A stretch of 51,873 nt of DNA from Candidatus Brocadiaceae bacterium (GTDB lineage Bacteria; Planctomycetota; Brocadiia; SM23-32): the NCBI GenBank assembly GCA_012728835.1, contig JAAYEJ010000024.1, positions 1-51,873 on the forward strand. The letters run 5' to 3'. This document shows, one piece after another, positions 14,760-22,456 of the stretch (position 1 is the first letter of the stretch; each line of letters begins with the position of its first letter). Made by a program: the position numbers and the translations under genes. A model generated the notes under the pieces. It had not been told where the DNA came from and did no database searches. It saw nothing but the letters and a program-made list of their open reading frames with translations.

Positions 14760-14815
14760 CACACGGACCATCCTTCGCTGGAGCGTCCGTGTCCGTCCGT
14801 GCTCGTCTGTGTTGG
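14745..14815. repeat. Left repeat flank of the four-helix-bundle cassette
   Basis: Degenerate copies of the ACGGAC/GTCCGT repeat occur in opposite orientations: GACACGGACTGACACACGGACC at about 14748-14769, and its inverse type (GTCCGTGTCCGTCCGTGCTC) from 14785 to about 14814. The same motif family recurs on the other side of the four-helix-bundle gene. Confidence 0.7.
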
Positions 14816-14827
14816 CTCTTGTCCCCC

Positions 14828-15439
14828 TTATTCGCCGCGCCTGCGGGCGCGGCGGGTGCGGTACAGGCGCTCCGTGAAGCCCCCTTCCGCCTCGAAGGCC
14901 GCTGCCTGCGCGGATACCTGGCGGTCCAGAAGGTGGCAGCATATGTTCAACAGGGAAAGGACCGCGTTGGCCGCGAGCGCGGAGTACGGCGGCGCCTCGC
15001 CGTCAGCCGAACGGTGCTCGTGCTGCGCCCAACTGCGCACTTGTGCCAGTGTGGAGCAGCGGCGTGCGCGGAAACGCTGCAGCGCGGGGTGGTCGGGCGG
15101 CCATTCCGCCAGCCCGTGCTGGCGCAGGTAGTCCTGGTAGTCCAGCCGGAGTTCCTCCAGGCTGGCTCGGGCCACGTTCGTGAGCTTCAGCTCCATCTTC
15201 CTGGACGTGCCGCTCGCCGTGCTGCCTTCGGCGATGTTCTGCACCCCTGAGCGCGCAGCCTGCACCATCTGGTCTCTGGTGCGGCTGCGTCTGTCAATGT
15301 AGCGCTCACAGAAGCGCACTGTCATATCGTAGATCAGCTGTGCCACGCGAAAGCTCCTCAGGCGGCGGTATCCGCCGTGCCTCGGCAGCAGAGGTTCGCG
15401 CTGGCCATCTTTGCCGGTCATGGTGCTGGAGCTTAGCAT
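14828..15439 (-). CDS. Four-helix-bundle protein (S23/intervening-sequence-protein type)
   Basis: The 203-residue protein contains the four-helix-bundle pattern: RSFRVAQLIYDMTVRFCERY, RTRDQMVQAARSGVQNIAEGS, KMELKLTNVARASLEELRLD and YQDYLRQHGL. A conserved C-terminal extension follows, LLDRQVSAQAAAFEAEGGFT then ERLYRTRRAR. Relatives are encoded in 23S rRNA intervening sequences or scattered in genomes; the Avd protein of diversity-generating retroelements shares the fold. Members bind nucleic acid or act as oligomers, but no role is established for this branch. I used the ATG at 15439; an ATG at 15421 is an alternative. Neither has a strong Shine-Dalgarno sequence. The gene sits between inverted arrays of a 10-bp repeat. 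Confidence 0.82.
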   Translation of the reverse strand: MLSSSTMTGKDGQREPLLPRHGGYRRLRSFRVAQLIYDMTVRFCERYIDRRSRTRDQMVQAARSGVQNIAEGSTASGTSRKMELKLTNVARASLEELRLDYQDYLRQHGLAEWPPDHPALQRFRARRCSTLAQVRSWAQHEHRSADGEAPPYSALAANAVLSLLNICCHLLDRQVSAQAAAFEAEGGFTERLYRTRRARRRGE

Positions 15440-15473
15440 GCCGGCACGCTGCCTGTCCAGGGAAAACGGCAAA

Positions 15474-15557
15474 AACGAACACGGACGAACACGGACGAAC
15501 ACGGATGGACACGGACGAACACGGACGGACACGGACGGACACGGACGAACACGGACC
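15474..15557 (+). repeat. Tandem 10-bp repeat array, unit ACGGACGRAC
   Basis: About eight head-to-tail copies of a 10-base unit (ACGGACGAAC, ACGGACGGAC or ACGGATGGAC) run without spacers. The unit length and lack of unique spacers exclude a CRISPR array. It lies just upstream of the four-helix-bundle gene. Confidence 0.9.
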
Positions 15558-15578
15558 GGCAACACGCCCCCCCGGCCC

Positions 15579-15627
15579 GTGCCGCACCCGGCCCGTGCCG
15601 CACCCGGCCCGTGCCGCACCCGGCCTG
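15579..15627 (+). repeat. Three direct copies of a 16-bp GC-rich repeat
   Basis: CCGGCCCGTGCCGCAC is repeated three times in tandem (about 15579-15626). It occupies the space between the two oppositely oriented 10-bp arrays. Confidence 0.85.
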
Positions 15628-15665
15628 CCCAGCCCCGGCGCAGGCGGGCTTGCCCGCCGGAGGCG

Positions 15666-15712
15666 GGTCCGTGTCCGTCCGTGTTCGTCCGTGTTCGTCC
15701 GTGTGTCCGTGC
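15666..15712 (-). repeat. Inverted array of the same 10-bp repeat
   Basis: The sequence reads GTCCGTGTCCGTCCGTGTTC and further copies of the 10-base unit as its reverse complement, about four to five copies. It can pair with the array at 15474-15557 to make a long imperfect stem. The rest of 15713-15948 holds no recognisable gene. Confidence 0.85.
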
Positions 15713-15948
15713 GTTCCTGTCTGGACTCTCATGCACAAGACGTGCATCTTCCCCAAGCGCCCATTCCACCACCGCGACAAAGCCGGCAGCGGCAGCCGGC
15801 ATTTGTGTGTACCATCTGAAATGAGGATAAGGCAAGGCCATGACTGCCGATATCCCCCGCCCGGAGCACCCGCGGCCGCTGCACTGGAGGCGGATATCGA
15901 CGGGGGCATGGCCCTGGGTTTCGACGGAGCGCGCCTGAGGCCGTCCCG

Positions 15949-17184
15949 TCACCTCACCATCTCGTCGTAGCGCAGGCCCGTCCAGCGCGCGACGAGGTCG
16001 CGGGCCCACTGTGGGGAGGTGTCCTCCTCGCCGCGGGTGACGCGTTCGCAGGCGCGCAGGTAGAAGCCGTGGTGCGCGGGCGTGCGCAGGACGTTCAGCA
16101 GCTTGGCCGCGGCGGCCACCCGATCGGTCTCCGAGAGGGCCAGTGGCGACTTGCAGACGCCGAGGTGCGCGTCCGGGCCGTGGCTGTCGATGAAGGCGTC
16201 CCAGCAGGCCTGCACCGCCTCGGGGTCCGCCAGCAGGTCGGAGACCTTCTGCAGGTCGTCCAGGAACGGTGCGCGTACGGCGTCGGGCATGAGCCGCAGT
16301 CGGTCGGCCTGGATCAGGTAGGGTGTCAGCGAGGCGCGCTCCAGCACGTCGCCGCGGAAGTCCAGGTGGAACAGGTAGCCGCAGTGGCGGTAGAACAGGT
16401 CGTTGGGCTGCCAGAAGCAGAAATTCCCCAGGCTGTAGGCGATCGGCACCTGGTCGAGCATCTCGATGCCCTGCGGCACGTGCGGGTGGTGGGCGATGAC
16501 GGCGTCGGCGCCGGCCGACGCGATCAGGCGCAGCCCGTCGACCATGTAGGGCGGCGGCAGGGGCGTGTGCTCGCGCCCGCCGTGGACGATGACCACGACG
16601 ACCTGCGCGGCGCCGCAGTCCTTCAGGGCCAACACCTGGTCGGCCAGGACCTCGGGCTCGAAGCCGTAGCCGCCGGGGCCGCCCTGGCGGGAGCGGCATT
16701 CCTCGCCCTCGGCGCAGTTCAGGACGGCCACGCGGACGCCGCGGACCTCCAGCAGTGCGGGCCGGGCGGCCTCGTCTTCGGACATGCCCGCGCCGACCGT
16801 CAGGACGCCGGCCGCGTGCAGGTGGTCCAGCGTGTGGGCCAGGCTCTCGTCGTCGAAGTCGCGGGTGTGGTTGTTGGCCATGCAGGCGACCTCGAAGGGG
16901 GCTGCTGCGAAGGCGCGTGCGCCCTCGACGGGGGCGTTCAGGTTGGGGCCGCCCTTGGGGATGGGCCGGCCGACGTCGCCGAGCACGCACTCGAAGTTGG
17001 CCACCCGCACGTCGGCCTGCCGCAGGACGGGCAGCAGGTCGCCGTAGACGCCCTCGGGGTCGGAGAGCATCACGCCGCCCAGTTCGCGGATGGGCGCCCA
17101 GTCGCCGGCCAGCGTCATGCGCCAGGCCGGCCCCTGGCCCCTCAGGTCGGTGGTGAACACGCCGCTGCGCCAGTCAGCGCCCAT
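15949..17184 (-). CDS. CapA-family metallophosphatase-like protein
   Basis: The 411-residue protein has the ordered motifs of the CapA/PgsA calcineurin-like family. LAGDWAP comes near the start, followed by VANFECVLGD, CMANNHTRDFDDESL, VVVVIVHGGREHT, ADAVIAHHPHVPQGIE and IAYSLGNFCF. These supply the Asp, Asn and His ligands for two metal ions. Family members are linked to poly-gamma-glutamate capsule synthesis, but most, especially those without a membrane anchor as here, have no known substrate. The start at 17184 has GGAAGGA upstream. It is divergent from the ABC exporter pair and has no capsule genes beside it. Confidence 0.82.
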   Translation of the reverse strand: MGADWRSGVFTTDLRGQGPAWRMTLAGDWAPIRELGGVMLSDPEGVYGDLLPVLRQADVRVANFECVLGDVGRPIPKGGPNLNAPVEGARAFAAAPFEVACMANNHTRDFDDESLAHTLDHLHAAGVLTVGAGMSEDEAARPALLEVRGVRVAVLNCAEGEECRSRQGGPGGYGFEPEVLADQVLALKDCGAAQVVVVIVHGGREHTPLPPPYMVDGLRLIASAGADAVIAHHPHVPQGIEMLDQVPIAYSLGNFCFWQPNDLFYRHCGYLFHLDFRGDVLERASLTPYLIQADRLRLMPDAVRAPFLDDLQKVSDLLADPEAVQACWDAFIDSHGPDAHLGVCKSPLALSETDRVAAAAKLLNVLRTPAHHGFYLRACERVTRGEEDTSPQWARDLVARWTGLRYDEMVR

Positions 17185-17302
17185 GGTGATCCGTCCTTCC
17201 GTTCGTGGTGCAGGAGTTGCGAGCGCGCCGCTCGGACAAGCGGCGGTCAACGATAACACGGATCGCCGCCCGAGACCACCGCCGGCGCGGCCGCGGCGCC
17301 GC

Positions 17303-17330
17303 TTGAATCACGAGTCGAATCCGGTACACT
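17303..17330 (+). promoter_or_regulatory. Promoter candidate of the ABC exporter pair
   Basis: TTGAAT (17303-17308), a 16-bp spacer and TACACT (17325-17330) lie about 85 bp before the first ABC gene. Confidence 0.5.
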
Positions 17331-17414
17331 CTGTCCGGACCGATGAGAACGCACAGACTGCGCACGCGCGCGATGGGCCGCATGGCACGGCGGACGGGTT
17401 GAGGAGCGGCGGGC

Positions 17415-19196
17415 ATGAGCACCCCCGACGGTCCGGCCGCGTCCCTGGCGCCGCGTGCCCTCTCCTCGCTGGGCCGCCTGGTTCCCTTCCTGCGACCGTA
17501 CGCCACGCCGATCCTGATCGCGCCCGCGCTGCTGGCGGCCGAGGTCTTCGCCGGCCTGCTCCAGCCGCGGCTCCTGCAGACGGTCGTGGACAAGGGCATC
17601 CTCGCCTCCGACTTCGGCGTCGTTCTGCACATGGGGCTGCTGATGATCGGCCTGGCGATCGTCGGCGTCGCGTGCGGCGTGGCGAACACCCTGCTGGTCG
17701 TCCCGGTCGCGCAGGGGTTCGGCGCCGATGTGCGCGCGGCCGTCTTTCGCAAGGTCCATTCGCTGTCCGTGCGCAACCTCGACGAACTCGGCACGGGCAA
17801 CCTGATCACGCGCTGCACGAACGACGTCACGCAGTTGCAGGACGCCCTGCAGTCGCTGCTGCGCATCTTCGTGCGGGCGCCGCTCATCCTGCTGGGCAGC
17901 ATCGTGCTGGCGGTGCTCACGTCGCCCTCGCTGGCCTTCATCATGGCGGGCATCGTGCCGGTGCTGTTCGTGGCCATCTGGGTGTTCTTCCGCTTCTCGC
18001 ACGCGATGTTCACGCGCATGCAGGCGCGGCTGGACGCGCTCAACCGTGTCACGCAGGAGAACATCGCCGGCGTGCGCGTGGTCAAGGCGTTTGCGCGGGC
18101 GGACCACGAGGCGGCCCGCTTCGAGCGCGCCAACGAGGACCTGACGGCCGCCACGGCCGGCGCGATGCGGTTCGGCGCCCTCATCATGCCGTTCATGGAA
18201 CTGGTCGTGGACATGGCGCTGGGAGCGGCGGTCTGGTACGGCACGCGCGGGGTCTCCTACGGCGACCTGCAGCCGGGGCAGGTGATCGCCTTCGCCAACT
18301 ACCTGCGGCGCACGGTGATGGCGCTGCGCCTGGCGGCGATGGTGCTGGTGCGCCTCTCGCGGGCGGGCGCGTCGGGCGCCCGGGTCGTGGAGGTGCTCGA
18401 CAGCGAGCCGGACGTGCAGGACGCGCCGGACGCGCCGGAGACCCCGTCGCTGCGCGGGCGCGTGGTGTTCGAAAACGTGACGTTTCGCTACCGGGGGGCC
18501 GAAACGCCGGCGCTCCGGGACGTGTCCTTCACCGCCGAGCCCGGCCAGGTGGTGGCCGTGCTCGGGGCGACGGGCTCGGGCAAGTCGACGCTCGTGCATC
18601 TGATCCTGCGGTTCTACGACGTCGAATCGGGCCGGATCACCGTGGACGGTCTGGACGTGCGCACGCTGCGTCGCCAGGACCTGCGCCGGCACGTCGGGAT
18701 CGCCCTGCAGGAGTCGGTGCTGTTCTCCGGCACGATCGCCGACAACATCCGCTTCAGCCGGCCGGCGGCGGCGGACGAGGAGGTCGTCGCCGCCGCGCGG
18801 ACGGCCCAGGCGCACGAGTTCATCTCCGCGTTGCCGGGCGGTTACGGGACCCGGCTCGGCCAGCGCGGCGTGAACCTGTCCGGCGGCCAGAAGCAGCGCA
18901 TCGCCATCGCGCGGGCGCTCCTGGCCCGGCCGGCGGTGCTGATACTGGACGACAGCACGAGTTCGGTGGACGTGGAGACGGAGGCGCGCATCGAGGACGC
19001 CCTGCGCGAGGTCATGGCCGGCCGCACCAGCATCGTCATCGCCCAGCGGATCAGCACGATCCTGAACGCCGACAAGATCCTCGTGCTCGACTCCGGACGG
19101 CTCGTGGCGGAGGGCACGCACGGCAGCCTGCTGGCCGACAGCCCGGTCTACCGGGAGATCTACGACTCACAGCTCGGCGGCGGGGTGGGCCAATGA
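17415..19196 (+). CDS. ABC exporter half-transporter with degenerate ATP site
   Basis: The 593-residue protein has a six-helix exporter domain (about residues 30-320) and a C-terminal ATPase. The ATPase has Walker A GATGSGKST starting at 384, Q-loop LQESVLFSGT, signature LSGGQKQ at 498-504 and Walker B with Asp512. The residue after the Walker B Asp is Asp513, where a catalytic Glu is usual. This marks it as the subunit with the degenerate site in heterodimeric exporters of the TM287/288 or BmrCD type. The switch position also reads AQR rather than the usual AHR, a second loss. The ATG has GAGGAG upstream. The next gene encodes a partner with a complete site. Confidence 0.9.
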   Translation: MSTPDGPAASLAPRALSSLGRLVPFLRPYATPILIAPALLAAEVFAGLLQPRLLQTVVDKGILASDFGVVLHMGLLMIGLAIVGVACGVANTLLVVPVAQGFGADVRAAVFRKVHSLSVRNLDELGTGNLITRCTNDVTQLQDALQSLLRIFVRAPLILLGSIVLAVLTSPSLAFIMAGIVPVLFVAIWVFFRFSHAMFTRMQARLDALNRVTQENIAGVRVVKAFARADHEAARFERANEDLTAATAGAMRFGALIMPFMELVVDMALGAAVWYGTRGVSYGDLQPGQVIAFANYLRRTVMALRLAAMVLVRLSRAGASGARVVEVLDSEPDVQDAPDAPETPSLRGRVVFENVTFRYRGAETPALRDVSFTAEPGQVVAVLGATGSGKSTLVHLILRFYDVESGRITVDGLDVRTLRRQDLRRHVGIALQESVLFSGTIADNIRFSRPAAADEEVVAAARTAQAHEFISALPGGYGTRLGQRGVNLSGGQKQRIAIARALLARPAVLILDDSTSSVDVETEARIEDALREVMAGRTSIVIAQRISTILNADKILVLDSGRLVAEGTHGSLLADSPVYREIYDSQLGGGVGQ

Positions 19197-19230
19197 CCGG
19201 ATACCGCACCATGCCATCGGGGGGCCCGAC

Positions 19231-21066
19231 GTGAGCTGGCACGAACGGGGTCCCAGCTTTCGGATGGGCGGCGGGGGCGGACCGCGCCGGCGCATGATGC
19301 TGCTGGCGGCCGAGAAGCCGAAGAGCGGCCGCCGCGTGTTCGCGCGCCTCTGGGGCTACCTGCGCCGCCGCACGGCCGCGCTGCTGGTCATCTTCCTGCT
19401 GATCATCGTGGCCGCCGCCGTCGACCTGGTCAACCCGCTGATCCTGCGCACGGCGATCGACGATTACGTCATGGCCGGCCGGATGGGCGGGCTGCCGGGC
19501 GTCGTTGCGCTGCTGGCGGGCGTTGCGCTGCTGCGCGTGGCGGCGAACTGGCTGCAGGCGTTCCTCATGGTCGGCGTGGCCCAGCGCACCGTGTTCGACC
19601 TGCGCCGCGCGCTGTTCACACGCCTGCAGGCGCTGTCCGTGCGCTACTACGACGAGCACTCGGCCGGCGACCTGATGAGCCGCTTCACCAATGACCTAGA
19701 CAACGTCAGCACCACGCTCAGCGACAGCGTGTCGCGCTTCTTCCTGGGGACGATCCGGCTGCTCGGGGCGGTCTCGATCATGTTCTACCTGAGCTGGCGG
19801 CTGGCCCTGATCTCGCTGGCCACCGTGCCGATCGTCATGGGTCTGGTCCGATGGGTCTCCCGGCACACGCTGAAGGGATACCGCGATCAGCAGGAGGCGC
19901 TGGGGACGCTCAACGGGCTGATCGAGGAGACCATCACCGGCGCGCGCGTCATCAAGGCCCATGCCTGCGAACCGCGAGTCCTGGGGGAGTTCGACGAGGC
20001 CAACGCGCGCCTGCGCTCCGCCGCGATGCGGGCAATGACCTTTGCCATGCTGCTGCCGTCGCTCATGCACCTGGCGAACAACCTGAGCTTCGCCGTCACG
20101 ACCGGCGCGGGCGCATGGATGGCCATCCGCGGCTGGGTCAGCGTCGGAACGATCGTCGCCTTCCTCCGCTACTCGGAGCAGTTCGGGCGGCCGCTGAACG
20201 AGATCGCCAACGTCTTCAACACCATCCAGGCCGCCCTGGCCGGGGCCGAACGCGTCTTCGAGGTCATCGATCAGGAGCCGGAGACGACCTCCCCGCCCGA
20301 CGCCGTCCCGCTGGGGCGCGTGACGGGCGACATCGAGTTCGACGACGTGACGTTCGCCTACGAACCCGGCGTGCCGGTGCTCCGCAACGTCAGCTTCCAT
20401 GCCAGGCCCGGGCAACGGGTCGCGCTGGTCGGCCCGACCGGCGCGGGCAAGACGACCATGGTCAACGTGCTCGCCCGCTTCTACGACGTGGACTCCGGCA
20501 CGATCCGGATCGACGGCTGCGACCTGCGCCGCTTCCGCAAGGACGACCTGCGCCGTCAGCTCGGCATCGTGCTGCAGGACAGCTTCCTGTTCGGCGGCAG
20601 CGTGATGGAGAACATCCGCTACGGGCGGCTCGAGGCGAGCGATGACGAGGTCGTCGAGGCGGCCAGGGCGGCCAACGCCGACGCCTTCATCCGCCACCTG
20701 CCCCGGGGCTACCACTCCACCCTGGCCGAGCGCGGGGCCAACCTCAGCCAGGGGCAGCGCCAGCTCCTGACGGTCGCCCGCGCGCTCCTGGCCGACCCGG
20801 CCATCCTGGTGCTGGACGAGGCGACCAGCAGCGTCGACACGCGCACGGAGCGCCACATCCAGGAGGCGCTCGGGCGCCTCATGACCGGCCGCACGAGCCT
20901 GGTCATCGCCCATCGGCTCAGCACCATCCGGGACGCCGAGATGATCCTGGTCATCGACGGCGGCCTGATCGTCGAGCGCGGCCGCCATGCGGATCTTATG
21001 GAGCGGCGGGGCTTCTACCACCGGCTCTACGTCAGCCAGTTCAAGGGCCACGCCGCGCCGGAGTGA
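19231..21066 (+). CDS. ABC exporter half-transporter with complete ATP site
   Basis: The 611-residue protein has an exporter membrane domain followed by an ATPase with Walker A GPTGAGKTT, Q-loop LQDSFLFGGS, signature LSQGQRQ, Walker B ILVLDE with the catalytic Glu, and the switch His in IAHR. The signature is LSQGQ rather than LSGGQ, as often seen in one half of heterodimers. It starts with GTG after a run of G and lies 34 bp after the first subunit. The N-terminus (WHERGPSFRMGGGGGPRRRM) is a Gly/Arg-rich extension before the first helix, common in this subunit class. The substrate is unknown; lipids or drugs are typical. Confidence 0.9.
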   Translation: MSWHERGPSFRMGGGGGPRRRMMLLAAEKPKSGRRVFARLWGYLRRRTAALLVIFLLIIVAAAVDLVNPLILRTAIDDYVMAGRMGGLPGVVALLAGVALLRVAANWLQAFLMVGVAQRTVFDLRRALFTRLQALSVRYYDEHSAGDLMSRFTNDLDNVSTTLSDSVSRFFLGTIRLLGAVSIMFYLSWRLALISLATVPIVMGLVRWVSRHTLKGYRDQQEALGTLNGLIEETITGARVIKAHACEPRVLGEFDEANARLRSAAMRAMTFAMLLPSLMHLANNLSFAVTTGAGAWMAIRGWVSVGTIVAFLRYSEQFGRPLNEIANVFNTIQAALAGAERVFEVIDQEPETTSPPDAVPLGRVTGDIEFDDVTFAYEPGVPVLRNVSFHARPGQRVALVGPTGAGKTTMVNVLARFYDVDSGTIRIDGCDLRRFRKDDLRRQLGIVLQDSFLFGGSVMENIRYGRLEASDDEVVEAARAANADAFIRHLPRGYHSTLAERGANLSQGQRQLLTVARALLADPAILVLDEATSSVDTRTERHIQEALGRLMTGRTSLVIAHRLSTIRDAEMILVIDGGLIVERGRHADLMERRGFYHRLYVSQFKGHAAPE

Positions 21067-21076
21067 GGCGCGCGCC

Positions 21077-22444
21077 TCATGTCAGCCGCACAAAGGCGAC
21101 GCTGTCGGCAGGCACGTAGACATGGCAGTTGAACGTCTGCGAGACGGAGACCGCGCGTTGCTCGACCGGTTCGAGTTCCAGCGTCTCCTCGCACCAGCGG
21201 GCGTCGCCGTCCACGCGCCGAAGGGTCAGGGTGCGCACGCCGGGCGTCAGGTTGCGGAACGTCAGATTGGCGGCGCGGTCCTGCGGTTCGTCGGCGTTGT
21301 GGTTCACGATCATCACGCCGACGGCATGCCCGCAGCGGCCGGCGAGGACGCGCAGGCCGTGCGGCGCCTCAACGGGAAGGCGCGCCTCGCCCAGTTGCGC
21401 GAGCATCTGGTAGACGAAGTACTGCGGCCGGACCTCTCCGCCCACGCCGAACAGGCCGAGCCTGTGCGGGATCTCGTTCCAGTGCCGCGTCATGAGGCGC
21501 ACGCCGTTGTCCGAGAAGAACGGCTCGAAGTCCTCATGGAAGCAGGTCTGGTCCCAGATGTGGTAGTAGAAGGACCAATCGAGTCCGGCCTCCATCATGT
21601 CCAGGATGGCGGCGGCGACGATGGCGGCCCGGCGCGGATCGCGGGCCTGCTCGGCGACCGAGACCTTGAGCGCGAGGTCGCTGTTCCACTCCGTGACCAG
21701 CGTCTCCGGCCGCCGGCCCGGGTAGCCGTCCAGCACCTTGCGGATCTGCCGCACGCACGCCGCGTGCTTCTCGGGTGAGTCGTGGTACAGGTGCCAGGAG
21801 ACGAAGTGGAGGGGGGTGTCCGTCTGTGCGCAGAACTCGACCAAGCCGGGCAGCAGGGCGTGGCCCGCGCTCGCCAGGGCGGGCCCGCCGACCCGGGCCT
21901 CGGGGAAGACCTCCAGGACCGGGCGGACCGTCATCGCGTAGTACTCGGCGTACTCGGCGGGATCCTTGATGAGGTAGGGGCAGCCGCCGTTCTCGCCGAT
22001 GTCGGGCTCGTTGCCGATCTCCCAATGGGTGACGACCCGCCGCTGGACGCTGTAGCGGCGCACCAGTTCCCGGACGACGTTCTGCCACTCGGCCACGTCG
22101 CGCGGGCGCCAGATGCTCTGGTCGATCTCGGGATAGAGGGCCTTCGGCTTGATCGTGACGGCGGCGACGACCTTCGCGCCGGTCCTCTCCAGGGCATCCA
22201 TGTAGGGATCGAGCCGGCTCCAGTCGAAGCGGCCTTCGCCCCTGTAGACCCGGAAGAACTCCTGGATGAAGATGCGGATCAGGCGCGGCCGGAGCCGGCG
22301 GGCGTCCTCCACAACGCGGCCCGGCAGGGGCAGCCAGTTGACTCCGCCGTGCCCCAGGGAATGGCGCCACGTTTCGAGCGGCTCGCCGTTCGGCTTCGCG
22401 TCGACCGTCACGTCCGTCAGTTCGTTCGGCAGGTTGAGACGCAT
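21077..22444 (-). CDS. GH39-like clan A glycoside hydrolase
   Basis: The 455-residue protein looks like a (beta/alpha)8 glycosidase of clan GH-A. The acid/base Glu is in HWEIGNEPD (Glu146) and the nucleophile Glu is in TLVTEWNSD (Glu252). That spacing suits GH39 and related families, which include beta-xylosidases and alpha-iduronidases. A small beta-sandwich domain ends the protein (VGVMIVNHNADEPQ onward). No signal peptide is present, so it should act on imported oligosaccharides. It is the last gene of the 12-gene minus-strand operon, 12 bp after the preceding gene, and its stop lies 10 bp from the convergent ABC gene. Confidence 0.8.
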   Translation of the reverse strand: MRLNLPNELTDVTVDAKPNGEPLETWRHSLGHGGVNWLPLPGRVVEDARRLRPRLIRIFIQEFFRVYRGEGRFDWSRLDPYMDALERTGAKVVAAVTIKPKALYPEIDQSIWRPRDVAEWQNVVRELVRRYSVQRRVVTHWEIGNEPDIGENGGCPYLIKDPAEYAEYYAMTVRPVLEVFPEARVGGPALASAGHALLPGLVEFCAQTDTPLHFVSWHLYHDSPEKHAACVRQIRKVLDGYPGRRPETLVTEWNSDLALKVSVAEQARDPRRAAIVAAAILDMMEAGLDWSFYYHIWDQTCFHEDFEPFFSDNGVRLMTRHWNEIPHRLGLFGVGGEVRPQYFVYQMLAQLGEARLPVEAPHGLRVLAGRCGHAVGVMIVNHNADEPQDRAANLTFRNLTPGVRTLTLRRVDGDARWCEETLELEPVEQRAVSVSQTFNCHVYVPADSVAFVRLT

Positions 22445-22456
22445 GGAACTCTCCGC

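Noticed and set aside
15474-15712. Possible CRISPR array
   Set aside because: Repeat unit is only 10 bp, with no unique spacers and no cas genes in the window.
14828-16990. 720-residue frame joining the four-helix-bundle protein to Arg/Pro-rich sequence
   Set aside because: Only the last 200 residues are a real family; the rest is translated repeat and antisense of the CapA gene.
15949-17184. Member of a capsule (poly-gamma-glutamate) operon
   Set aside because: No capB, capC or ligase genes nearby; CapA-family proteins occur widely without capsule.
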